Source: Thereva unica
Taxonomy: Eukaryota; Arthropoda; Insecta; Diptera; Therevidae
Direction of reading: 5' to 3'
DNA length: 64,000 nucleotides
Assembly (NCBI GenBank): GCA_949987705.1
Contig: OX465286.1
Coordinates: 3,201,445 to 3,265,444, forward strand
Shown here piece after piece: positions 34,689 through 45,500 of the stretch. Positions within the stretch are counted from its first letter, which is position 1; each line of letters opens with the position of its first letter. The notes under the pieces were generated by a model, which saw only the letters and a list, made by a program, of their open reading frames with translations, was not told the origin of the DNA and searched no databases. Position numbers and translations under genes: made by a program.

Positions 34689-34748
34689 GGGTAATCCTAT
34701 GGGGATTACCCATTATAGTTTAAGGGGCTCTTGTAGCTCGCTACAAGA
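34689..34748. other. Two consecutive perfect hairpins
   Basis: GGGTAATCC and GGATTACCC (34689-34711) form a 9-bp perfect stem with a 5-base loop. Eighteen bases on, TCTTGTAG and CTACAAGA (34729-34748) form an 8-bp perfect stem with a 4-base CTCG loop. The pair is unusual for this AT-rich context. It could be structured RNA, the subterminal hairpins of a transposon, or chance. Confidence 0.5.
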
Positions 34749-35206
34749 ACTAGGTCTTCATAGCACTACTGAGCACACACCCAACATTTTAATGATTGAA
34801 TAACACTGGCACAATTAATTCACTTTGAAGTTCTTTGAGCAATCTGTTGCTATGTTAACAAATCGATTGACTAAGAAACTCGTTGCGAAGACACACCAAT
34901 ATATACGAGGAAACTGCAGTTAAAAGTTGAGCGATGTTAGGCACTTAGGCAAGGGCGATAATAAGACCGATGGCGATACAAAAGACCGACGACTGGGGCA
35001 CGATTGATTGGTGAAAAGTTTGTCGGCAACCAGTAAACAGAATAGCGGAGGCAAAAGCCAACCTTGAGGAGGACAGCCCCTGACAGCCTTAACACTAGTA
35101 ATGGAGTCAAGCTAACCTTGTTCCCATGATGTTCCCATGAATACCCCGGTACTTACTTCTCCCTCCAGTTTTCAATCTGGTGATTTATTTCCCTACGGAC
35201 AGTGTC
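34749..35206. other. Unassigned DNA between hairpins and hAT-like repeat
   Basis: No gene or motif is readable in this interval. It may belong to the same element as the hairpins before it, since its composition is less AT-rich and less repetitive than the flanking filler. Confidence 0.35.
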
Positions 35207-35430
35207 TAGGGCCGCCGCTTGAATTTTTTGCGCCCGGTGCATTATACCATATTGCGCCCCGATCATCTGTTCATTTTTTGCTCACAGTGAACGTCAATGG
35301 AGAAAGGCACATGCATTCTGTGGAGTTCCTTTAATATATGAAAATGAAGCCACGGAACACTTTCGGAACTAATTCCGCTGCAAGTGCACCATTCGCACCT
35401 ATGGAAGCACCGCTCGTGGCAGTATCCTGT
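35207..35430. mobile_element. hAT-like non-autonomous repeat, copy 2
   Basis: TAGGGCCGCCGCTTGA at the left end, TTTTGCGCCCGGTGCA, and later GAAAATGAAGCCACGGAACAC and GCACCTATGGAAGCACCGCTC follow the order seen at 7886-8046. A 60-base segment (about 35280-35340) is extra in this copy. The interior is open for about 112 codons from 35338 but only by chance, because the other copy is not open in that frame. End sequences suggest a hAT-type origin. Target duplications are unclear. Confidence 0.45.
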
Positions 35431-36659
35431 GTTGATCGAAACGATCCTTGCCTGATCAAGAGGTCAAGCGCGAGCTTGAAGTATCAGCAAAACCGTACAC
35501 CCTGGTTAAATAGTAGTAGCCGACAGAGCTCTTCGGACATGACACCTACAGAACAAAAGGAAGAAGACACGATTTTGCATGCCAATGTCTGCATACATCT
35601 CAATAGCAATCATTGTCCATATCAATTGCCATTAATCAATTACTTCCCTTATTCCGCAAAAGCACATTCAAATTAACACAAACAGTTTGGATATAATCAC
35701 AACCATAAATTAAAATCAATTGAATTTCCGCTTCTCTCCCCATCGCACCGTAACCCCCCCCCCCGTCGGCCCCTCCGCCAAAATACCAATACCTTTAACG
35801 CTAGAAAATTGCATCTCTTCGATATTGTTGGACATTGAAAAACACTTTCCGACCATAATGCACACGCACACAGACAAATCAATTTTATCAATTCTAGTCA
35901 GTTTAGGATAACATCATAGAGAGCTGCCATATATAGGGACAGCTTGTACATCCTTCAATTTCCACTTGTATCTCCCGATATGCTCAAGGACAAAAAAAGG
36001 TGGGTTGAGTTTATATGCTGATTCGGCTGGATGGTGGAGGGATGGACGATGAAGGATGGGAGGGAGGGTATTATTCCTGCATTCAACCGAAAGTGTAGTC
36101 GTTCTTGCCAAACAAAATGCAATTCAATACACACAATCAGAAACCCGCCACCACCCTCCAAAATTTCCGGGGAGCCCTATAATTTACAATATCAACTAGA
36201 CACTAGGCGCCATCCAGCACTAGCTCTGTGTTGTGTGCCCTAGGAGCAACAGAAATGGAGAGGACAGAACGACAGGGTAGGGTATATCCGTTTTGATTTG
36301 CGAGGGAATTGCGGAAGCGAACAATTCTTCAGTTGATCAAAAACGACCCGTGCGGGGGGGGGGGATGGTGTGGGTGGTTTTCGGTTTGGCAGAGGGGCAT
36401 TACTTCCGGATTTTATAAGGTGGATAACACACAAATAGCAGATTATGATAGGTATCACAGGCAATTGAGATAAGTTTATTGAACAAAATTTGGTTTGGTT
36501 TATGCCCGTGATAATTGCTGGGGGATGGGGCGGGGGGAGAATGAAGAGAAGTATGAACGAGAGGTTAAGTGATTCAGTTTAAAAAGCTACTATATTGCAT
36601 TCTTCCAAGGGACCTCTTTGCAGTCACTGATTTAGAATTTATATTTCAAGCAACAGAAT
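35431..36659. other. Non-coding DNA, no gene seen
   Basis: There is an 11-base C run at 35754-35764 and a 10-base G run near 36355. The purine/pyrimidine asymmetry around 36000-36070 yields histidine- and proline-rich ORFs. No transposon motif was recognised. Confidence 0.45.
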
Positions 36660-36905
36660 AGAGCAGGGGCCAGGGCTGTTAACTACACAATTAAAAATCA
36701 GTTAGAGCAGTTAACTGGCCTGTTGAAAAGTAGTTGAAGTAAATTGATTGGTCTAACTGCTTCTTAGCTCGGCATTTTATTTGCTCAATTTAAAGGGAAT
36801 AACTGCTCATCAACAGGGCCCTTAACTGCTTTAACTGCATTTCAACTACGAAGAACAAGATATTTTGACTGAGCAGTTAACTGCTTTAATGGTTTTACTT
36901 AGTTC
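36660..36905. repeat. 32-bp minisatellite, locus 1 (AACTGC/GTTGAAAA)
   Basis: The region is filled with degenerate units such as AGTTAACTGGCCTGTTGAAA and, in inverse orientation, CTTTAACTGCATTTCAAC. It is the first of three loci with the same unit (others at 40440-40865 and 42305-42480). It directly precedes the 5S-derived SINE at 36930. Units occur in both orientations within the array. Confidence 0.6.
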
Positions 36906-36929
36906 CAGCCAGAGCGAAAGCCGGAAAGC

Positions 36930-37080
36930 GGCCAATTATCCTGATGACCATAAAGGGTGCAATCTGAATAGTTAGTGCACCGGTTCTCGTTCGATTGCAA
37001 GGGTCAAGCAGGCTAGGACGTGGTTAGTACTTAGTTGGGGGGCCACTTAGTGAAACGACACTCGCTTTTTGAATATTCGA
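36930..37080 (+). mobile_element. 5S-rRNA-derived SINE, copy 4
   Basis: Bases 36981-37055 carry CGGTTCTCGTTCGATTG, GGTCAAGCAGG and GTGGTTAGTACTTAGTTGGG in 5S rRNA order, and the box C part is nearly intact. Upstream, GCGGCCAATTATCCTGATGA resembles the start of copy 5 at 50710. The tail continues AACGACACTCGCTTTTTGAA. Minus-strand LINE sequence begins about 15 bases later. Confidence 0.78.
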
Positions 37081-37094
37081 TAGTGAAAATCCTT

Positions 37095-37245
37095 TGTTTC
37101 TACTGTAGAATCGGTGGACAATTAACCAGCTCCGATCCAGTGTTCAGTTCTAAGGGCATTTTTGGGTCAGTTACTAGAACACCCGGGAATTAAGTGCATG
37201 GTATCTGTGATATTCTCCGTAAAGGATCCCTCAGGATTGTTGCAG
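37095..37245 (-). mobile_element. LINE ORF2 linker fragment, second copy
   Basis: TGTAGAATCGGTGGACAA, ACACCCGGGAATTAAGTGCA and CCGTAAAGGATCCCTCAGGA align, in order, with 22841-22990. This is another minus-strand copy of the I/jockey-group linker segment. The protein reading is more damaged than at 22841-23115. It follows the 5S-derived SINE directly. Confidence 0.65.
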
Positions 37246-40200
37246 CCATTTTATTGATCCTTAAGCAAGACTTGTGCATCCTTAAAATACTGCTACAAGG
37301 CACGTGTCTTTATAATTATTCAAAAGAAACAATAATAAAAATATGTAAGTGAACAAAAACCACAAATAATAAAAAAAAAATGAAAATCTCATAAATAAAA
37401 TTTTTATAAATCCCCCAATGGCGGTCAATGGTCATAAATAATTGAAAAGCCGCAGAAATCAACTCTGAAATCCAATATTCCGCCATAAAAAAGGGTTCAA
37501 TTTCAGTTCTCTCTCTGTACACAGCCAGCGTGTCCTGTGTGCATCCCAAGGACAATATAATTGCACCAAGAACAACAACAAAAACATAAAGGACGAGTAA
37601 TAAATAAATGCACATGAGAAGCATACACGTCGTCCCGCCCGACGACGACGACGACAATAATTCGACATCACAAGGATTCCCTTCGATTGGTGTTATCCTT
37701 TATTATTATTATGCTCTCGATCCTGTCTATTATTAAAAAAGTCAAATTCTCCTGGCGCTACTTAAATTTTATGGTGAAAATCAAGTTTATAAAAAAACCA
37801 TGAGCCCCCGTCCCTTTTTCTTGTCCTTGCTTCAAGGATACACTCCATCAGCAGACGCAGACCAACCAACTGACGACTCTGGACGGCCGACCAACTGGTC
37901 GGCCGATGTTAAGGCAGTTATAGCCGGCAGCCAAAAATTTCAATGATGCTGACACGGGCCCTACTAGGATATCCCGAAAATGGGGAGAGGGTGGTGACCC
38001 TTCGCCGCAGTCCTACTTGGCTGGTGCTGGCGCTGGTGCACATACCTCTACGAAGGAAAAACTGTGGGTATTTTTCGGACGACCTATGTCCTTTTTTTAA
38101 CATTATTATTTTTTTTCTTTCAATATTTTATTTATGAAAATACCATCATGGACAACGGTTTTGTTACAGATCACCGGTGTATAATATGAACCCAATTCAC
38201 AATCAACCATTCAACTCCCATTGGGGTAATCCTGGAAAAGGGATACCCTATGTGTGTGTGCGCGCTAGAGTCAGTCAATTGAAGAGGGATGGTGGATGGT
38301 TTAGTTTGCCGGAATCCTGATGGGAAAATGGGTATTTTTTTCTTGCTGCCGGAATCCCTTCGCCCTCCGAGCTAACTCTCATTCTCCTAGCTGAGTTGTA
38401 CCTTCTCGAATGGCATAATATAGAGGTTGTGAGGTGAATATAGTTACCCTAAATTTTATTTCTGGTTTTTTTTTACTCTCGGTTGGATTGAATGGTGGTC
38501 GAGCATCCTTTTTTTATCATAGTATAAAGCTTTTTCCCTTTTTTTATGTACTTAATACAATATCATTACACACAATTGGGTTTGTTAAGTGGTTGTTATT
38601 GACAGAGATGGAGAAAGGGATGGGAGTTGATGTTTGTTGATTTTTTAAGGAAGTTCTTTTGGTTTTTTTGTGGTTTCTGTTTCTTTTTTGTTATTTTCCT
38701 CTTAATTTTTATTGGATTGCCGAACGAGGGGAGGGAATAGCATTATTTTGCTTTTAAAATAATTTGAAGAAAAGTATATACTTAATGCGGAATTGTATAG
38801 AAAGTTGGTGTTTGACTTTTCGCATCTTTAAACTCTCAAAAGCAAGTGTCTTGTGAACGTAATGATTCTGGGATCGCCAGAGCCATGGTATGAGCCTAAA
38901 GTATGCATAACAATTTCCCTTTTAAAAAAATAGTATTAATTATCTCGGGAAAATACTGGGAATTCCGTGATGCTGCGATTTGGACGATCGATGCCTTCTT
39001 GGATAGGAGTAGGTATGGGGTCGGTTTAGGGTGGGAAAAACGGGTTTGTTAGATCTAGGTCATGGCCCCGCCCTTGGAATCTAGGTCAATACCCCAAATA
39101 TGTTCAGATTTTAGGGTAATCCCCGTGGAAAGAACTTCAATTGTCCCGCGGACTAAGCTGCTGCATGGAATCAAACCACAAACCTCGTGATGGTAATAGG
39201 CTTGTAGAGTCAAATTTTTTAGTAAGTTCTCTCGGAATCTACATTCACTAATTACATTCACTCTGACAACATCCCGTCAATCTCAATTTACTTCATCAAT
39301 GATAAGTATGCAAATAATAACGTTTTCTCACCTCATGTCACCCAACAACAAAAGAAATCGAAATCGCATCACTCAAACACAAAACCTATACCAAACCGAA
39401 AAAGGGCAAAAAAACGGATAGAAAAAAGAAGCCTGAGAGTTTCTATCACCTTTCATCGAAGTGAAGTGTATGTCCGGTGGCTTCTCTCGTATTTGGCGCG
39501 CGTCGTACACAAAATACACCCTCTTAAATCTTAAAAATCGTTCATTCGAGCCATCCATCACGCACTATAGAAACTATTGACTTTTAATACATGTCGTCAT
39601 TCTGCCATCGAACAAGAAAAAGAATTACATGTATACAATGTAAGGAAATTGCCATATAAAGAAAGGGGAAATGAATACAAACAACAAAAGAAAGCAGGAA
39701 TAGAGCTTTCGGCTTGCTCCTTAATGGCTGTTGGAAAACCATTTTCAATATCGCCCATATATTACTCGCAAAAGGACGAGGGCGAGAACGAAAAAAGGAA
39801 AAATGCGAGGAAGAAGCAGGAAGAAAAGGAAAAATCCATCTTCATTCAGCAATAAATTTCTTTTTCCGCTTAAGTATTAGGGATAAATACTTTCTATTCA
39901 TGTCCTTAAAGGAATTTTTGTTTCTCCTTTGTGTTCCCCGGTTCAGCACAAGAACCGATCAATCTTAATAACATTCAACAACACTAAGGCATTTTGACAA
40001 CGGTAACAATGGCCCGGGGCGCGCAGAACTGCCAGCGGCAACATTAAAAATGGCAAAAACTGTGCGCGACATTTGCCTATATCCAAATTATTGTTTCCTT
40101 CTTTATTTTGGAGAAAGAGGGGATGGATAGCCGATAATGGAGGGGGCATTAGAAAATTACTTTTGTTCAATCAATGGCTCAAGTGTAAGGGATTTGCGTG

Positions 40201-40439
40201 GATTATTGTTTTGATTTGACAGGATAAAGGATTACGTGTGGAAGAGGGAAGCAGCGAATTTTCGTTCTTCATTGTTGCTATTGTTGTTGGGATAATGAAA
40301 AGTTCAAAGGACTTGGAGGACTTGTATAGGCAAAGAAAGATAGTCTCCAGTTTTTTTTGTAACTAATTCTTGTCCAATAGGGCTTTTCGTGAAGCAACAG
40401 AGTATAATGTTATCGAAGCTTGGAAGAAAAACAGTTATC
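37246..40439. other. AT-rich DNA with simple repeats, no gene seen
   Basis: The interval includes a GACGACGACGACGAC run at 37641-37655 and T-rich stretches near 38090-38130 and 38640-38710. Two overlapping lysine-rich ORFs at 39577-39968 reflect A-rich composition. None of the ORFs has a recognisable domain. Confidence 0.5.
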
Positions 40440-40865
40440 CACCAAACTCCAACTACTTGAACTTGAGCTGAGCACTAGCTACTTGAACTATTTTAACTAG
40501 CTAGTCAAAACAGGCCATTTAACTGTCGATTCACTTTCTGCTAACTACTCAGTTGAAGAGCAGTTAAATTAGTTAAGGGATCTGTCGAAAATTAGTTTTG
40601 GAGTAAGTCAATTTCCTAGTCGAAAATTAGTTAGACCAATCAGTTACTTTAACTGCTTTTCAACAGGCCACTTAACTGTTCTAGCCGGGTTTCAACAGTT
40701 GACTGCCCAGTTGAAAATCAGTGAGAATGATTAACTTCCTAGTTGAAAAGCCATTAGAGCAGTTAAGGCGCCAGTTGAAAATCAGTTAAAGCATTTAGCT
40801 GCCCAGTTGAAAAGCAGTTATACCAGTCACTTACTTTAACTGCTTTTAACTAGGCAGTTAATTGT
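40440..40865. repeat. 32-bp minisatellite, locus 2 (largest)
   Basis: From 40710 three successive units of exactly 32 bases can be counted, each starting GTTGAAAA and ending in a TTAACTG-like segment and CA or TA. A consensus start is GTTGAAAATCAGTTAGAGCA. The left half of the locus contains the reverse orientation (TTAACTGCTTTTCAACAGGC near 40650). The array is degenerate, with unequal drift among units. Confidence 0.72.
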
Positions 40866-42304
40866 AGGATCTCGTTATGTGGCGCGATGTTACTTGACTA
40901 AACAAGCCTGAGGGAAAAATCTTTAGGCAGACTGCAGGAAAGGACCAAGCTGTCTGGCCTCAAATCTGAGGTATAATTGCTGCAAAAGGCTCACGTTACG
41001 GCCACGATATTTATTGAATCTTATATGAAAGCAAAATAAGAAACGCGAAAGTACCTACACATTGTGGGTAGAAGTGTTTATAGTTTGAGCACTGTGATAG
41101 TGGTTGATCCCATTATATATACACAAATACCACGATGTCTGCTATCATTTTTCTTTTGCTGATCTTTTCTTTTGCTATATGTGTATGCAAAATACAACTA
41201 CATATAATCGGATAAGTGCCTCCACCTACCTCCTCCCAAAAAATGGGGCATTCTCTTTCACAATGTTACTAGGAACAGGCTTAACATTACAAAATAATTT
41301 GCGAATAAATTTTTTTTCTAGTATATCTCGTTAAAATCACATACAAGAATCTGGAATTGCTATAGTAAGGAATTCTGTAGAATAAATTAAATACCAGATC
41401 AAAAGAATATTTGATAAAAGGAAATAATTTGAGCCCATTTTATTGGGACAATAACATTGAATTTTGTGTTCGATATTATAAATAAAGGAAGAGAGGAGAG
41501 AGCTCATTTATCCCCCTGTGTGTTAGTTCCATGCCCGTACTTTCTTCCACTCGTGTTCAGATAGAAAGAAATGCTTCTTTTTTGCGCTTGGGTAATCATA
41601 TTTTGGCATTGGAGTTTTTTCCCTGTCTAATAATACCAGGCGCCTCCACAGAAGAGAAAATAAAAAACAAAAACATAAAATAAAATCAGTAAAGACGATT
41701 GGGAAAAGCTAATAAAAATATTAAGAATGACTGAAAAGACGACGCAGGCAGGAGGACTGCGTTCAGAGAAATTCGTTGGTTCGGCAGAGGGCCGATAAAA
41801 AAATTAGATCAAAAGGAAAAAGTCAGTAGAGAAAGTAGAGAAATTTTCTATGTATATATTTTTTTAATTTTTTCTCTAGTTAAGGTAAATTGAAAAAAAG
41901 AAGAACCAAAGTATACACCAATGTGTGTTTCGCGTGCCCCGCGCCAATCAGGTGTTTGTAAAATTACGGCGTTATTGAAGAAAGGCGAGTTTTTTTTTGA
42001 TCTGATTCGAATCATTTAATTTTATTTTTTGTGTTTCTGTTTCTTTTTTTTTTCGTCAATACTTTCCTATTTGTTCGTACGCCAATGCAAATACGTCTGG
42101 AACGTCTTTTTTATTTTATTTTGGTCGACTATCAAAAAGGTTACCTTCAAGAAATAAAATCGTATCAAATGAAGTTCAAATAAACAAGCAAAGATAAACA
42201 AACTAACTACATCCATGTTAGACGAGAATAAATCGATGAATCTCTCACAGTTTAACACTTTGAAAGGCATAAGAAAAGGTTTGTTGACAAAGTTTGACAT
42301 AATG
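40866..42304. other. AT-rich DNA, no gene seen
   Basis: The stretch 40866-41000 could be the flank of the same repeat-bearing element as the minisatellite, but shows no motif. The rest is A/T-rich with poly-A and poly-T runs near 41640-41690, 41860-41900 and 42040-42055. Confidence 0.45.
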
Positions 42305-42480
42305 ACTGGTAGAACCAGTTAGAGAAGTTAGCCGTACAGTTGAAAATCAGCTAGAATAATTAACTGCCCTGTTGAAAACGAGTAAAAGTAATTGCCCTTA
42401 ACTGCCCTGTTGAAAACAAGTTAAAACAATTAACTGCCCTGTTGAAAACTAGTAAAAGTAATTGCCTGGCCTGACTGCTT
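42305..42480. repeat. 32-bp minisatellite, locus 3
   Basis: At least two units of 32 bases are clear, both in the same orientation: GTTGAAAATCAGCTAGAATA and GTTGAAAACAAGTTAAAACA, each followed by ATTAACTGCCCT. Between and after them are variant units of about 38 bases. Unlike locus 2, the orientation here is uniform. A reverse-strand LINE copy begins about 200 bases downstream. Confidence 0.7.
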
Positions 42481-42539
42481 TGCAATATACTATTATTCCA
42501 ACGCGAGTAATCCCAACCCTGCATCGATTTTTTGTAAGT

Positions 42540-42860
42540 TGATTAAAAGGTATGGCGCAAAGCTGTCCCGGAATAGTGACAGCAGGCCTCGTTGGACGTC
42601 TTCCAAAGCATCTCTTAGGGAAAGCTGAAAATATTTGGTCTTTCGCAGCACCCTTGAAGAGCTTGAAGGTCGCTATTGTAGGGGCCACTGTACTTGGTAA
42701 AGGATCCCCAGGAGTATTGAAGGGGGCAATATGCCAGTTAAGCGATCCTTAAACAATATTTTGTGTAACCTCTTGGAGGCCAGTTACCCGAGACGTTAGT
42801 CTTGTTGAATAGTTTTCTAACTTTCCTCCTTCGGCAGAGATCACAGGGCAGCTGCGGCTG
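42540..42860 (-). mobile_element. LINE ORF2 linker fragment, third copy
   Basis: Plus-strand GGTAAAGGATCCCCAGGAGT at 42695 and TTTTGTGTAACCTCTTGGAG at about 42757 align with 22972 and 23028. On the minus strand the readable part includes RLHKILFKDRLTG, as in the better copy at 22841-23115. Bases 42540-42690 have an open minus frame but no named motif, and may belong to the same element. The copy is broken and internal. Confidence 0.6.
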
Positions 42861-44309
42861 CGTTCAAAATCTGTGACGATCACTGTCGGAAGATTGGTAT
42901 AGAGAAAGTTGAAATCGGCCTCAGTGGCATTTTAATTTTTTTTGTTAAAACCCCATTTCAATTTATGTCTGTATAAATACGGCAATCAAGGATAATGAAG
43001 GAACGTATTTTCATGCCCTTTTGTATAAATGAAAGAAAGAAAAAAATGGGAGCTTTTACAAATCCCCAAAAGAAAAAGGGCAATATCACAGGATTAGTTG
43101 AGTAGAAATGTTCATGGTCCTTCTCTCTACCCTATTTTTTTACTCTGTTGACTATTTGATGTACGTTTGGGTTTCTGTTGTTGCACATCCACCATCTACC
43201 ATACTTCTTACTTTTGCTACATTGATAACTTTCCCATCATCATCCTTGTAGACTCCTTATATTTCTTTGAAATGAATTTGAACTATAAAAGAAAATGAAT
43301 GGAAAAAAGGAGAGAGAAATCAAATAGAAAATCACACAAAAATATTCTATAGTGTGGCGGCGCGAGTGATATAAGCGTCCCTCTTTTTTCATAGAGAAAT
43401 ATGCCATCATCTATGGGGTTTCCTTAAGGATAATCTCTCGTATACTTGTATATATACATATATGAATCTTTGAAGGGGGAAAACTTTTAAGGGTCCTGAT
43501 CCTCTGGCCTTCTCTTCTCCAACTCAGCCCCCTTCCGCTCTTTGGGCATGCATCGACCACCAGGACTTGGACTTGCACAAAAATTACAATTATTGTAATA
43601 TCTAGAAAAATTCAACTATGAAACATACACAAAATAATAAGTTGCTGTCATTATCCTACTGTACACACACACAAGCGCGCAGACTTCACTTACAAAATAT
43701 CCTTTATGGATGACAAAACGAAAATGGAGAGAGAAAAAAAATGTAAAGGATAAGGATTTTCATGTGACATATTGTTGCTCCTGCTGCGCCAAAGTCACGA
43801 GCATAGTAACATGACCCCGAAAATCCGGCATTTTCAAGGGATTTACAATACCATCGGCAAATATTTGATATGATGCATTCTCTGCCACCCCCCAGAGTAT
43901 ACCGTCCCCATATATGAGAGCGTATTCCCCGTGCTATGTTCGCCGTTTGATTGAGGGCTTGAACAAGTTATGACAGCTGTAAAAGGTGAAAGATTTTCAT
44001 CACTTGTTGAGTGGTATAGACATTAAGGGATGTGGATGATTAAGGTTTTACAAGGAGGATTAGCTGTGTTTCTTTCGTCCTTTCCGCTCCTTTTTTCTGG
44101 TACATAGGAAGTGGTTACATTGGTATTTTTTTTTGATCATTATCGTTCCCCATTTTTAATATCGGGGGTAATTACTTTTGTATGTGTGGTAATCGATAAT
44201 AAAGGGATATTACTAATTCATTTCTATGTCATATTGAAATGACGGCAATATTTTCTGGGCACATTTTTATTTGAAGGTGCTTAATCACACTAATATCCGC
44301 CATGTTATA
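42861..44309. other. AT-rich DNA, no gene seen
   Basis: Simple sequence includes a TATATATACATATATG stretch near 43450 and ACACACACACAAGCGCGC near 43663. No ORF or motif is supported. Confidence 0.45.
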
Positions 44310-44390
44310 AAATTGTGACCAGTCAAAAGTCACAAAATTGTGCCAAAAGTCACAAAATTTGAGTCAAAAGTCACAAAATTTGTGGACTCG
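44310..44390 (+). repeat. AAAAGTCACAAAATT tandem repeat
   Basis: The word AAAAGTCACAAAATT occurs three times (about 44325, 44342, 44366), with spacing of roughly 17 and 24 bases. Then comes GGACTCGCGCTT, the same kind of exit sequence as after the AGTCACAAGTCACAA arm at 28031. It is probably a diverged member of the same small repeat family. Confidence 0.65.
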
Positions 44391-45189
44391 CGCTTACGGC
44401 TTTTCTTTACATGAAAAAACCAAGCTTTCCAGATGAAAAAAGCCTCTTTCCATTCTTTAAGCAAAATCGTAAATTGCTTTGCACCAAATAAAACAGAGAA
44501 GAAGAATAAAAAGAAAAACAGAAGCTAGAAACACAAGTGTAACATTGTACAAGAAGTCTCTATGTACCTGATCAATAGATCGGCAGTTAAGCGTTCCCTT
44601 ATGTCAAGATCATCACCAGAAGCAGCACAATTAAAGGACAATTTAACAACATGGTCGTGATCATTGAGGGGCCCCTTACCCTCTCCTTGCTCTTGTGTGT
44701 GTATGTGTATATATCCGTGCGATCACAATTTACCGCATATCATTGGCCACTTCACCTACTTTGGGATACAGGCCCCAATTAGGCACCATAAGAAGAATAC
44801 CAATGCTTCTAAATGGCCAGATTTTTTGTTGGTTCGCTTTTCTTCTTCTTTTTTTCGGCAAAACCAAACAAAAGAGCAGAACACACACACAGGCGAAAAG
44901 TGCAGGGAGGAGATGTAATTAAATTCTTAATTGCAGTGCAGTTTTTTGTGTATGCACCTTCTAGATGCAGGATAGAAAGGTAAACATGCGAATTTACTTT
45001 TGAGTTTTTTTTTATTTAGGATTAAAATTGGTTTTAATTTGTTACCTAGGTCGGCTGCTGCAAACATCCCACTATAAATATCGATTACCTGAAACGATGC
45101 CGGCGCTTGGACGATTATCTCGCATCCATACGATAGAAATACTCCGATTTCAGTTGGGCGATAGTTTAGCGGCATTGCACTGAAAATTT
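44391..45189. other. Non-coding DNA, no gene seen
   Basis: The interval has a TGTGTGTGTATGTGTATATATC tract near 44693 and CACACACACAGG near 44882. The overlapping lysine- and serine-rich ORFs at 44664-44922 are compositional. Confidence 0.45.
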
Positions 45190-45500
45190 CATTGTTGGGT
45201 GATAAAAGATCAACATTCATGCGTAGAAACGGACGAGCTCGCACTCTACGAGCTAGGAATTCATTCATAATGGACAAACCCGACTGTGGAACAACCTTAC
45301 GTAGTCTGTATGTCCGAACTGCTACAAGAGTTAAAAGGCAGACTTCATTGCCAGCGTTCTTCAACATCCACCTGATCCATCATAACCCCAAACTTATTCT
45401 GCTCTTCGAACTAAGGTTACTACTGCACATTACAACGTGACGTGACCCACGACATGACGGATCAGGGCTACAAAGGGTGATTCCTGAGCTTAGAACTGCC
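45190..45500 (+). mobile_element. Jockey-like LINE ORF2 3' end with empty MITE site
   Basis: RARTLRARNSFI (45232-45267) precedes, after a frame change, RLWNNL at about 45280-45297. Then come SVCPNCYKS and a damaged continuation, matching the '-LWNSLP-SVFP-SYNL' end of jockey/CR1-like ORF2. The downstream part CGACATGACGGATCAGGGCTACAAAGGGTGATTCC corresponds to the flanks of the MITE at 32442-32668 but without the insert, so it works as a paralogous empty site. Stops at several positions make the ORF dead. Confidence 0.78.
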
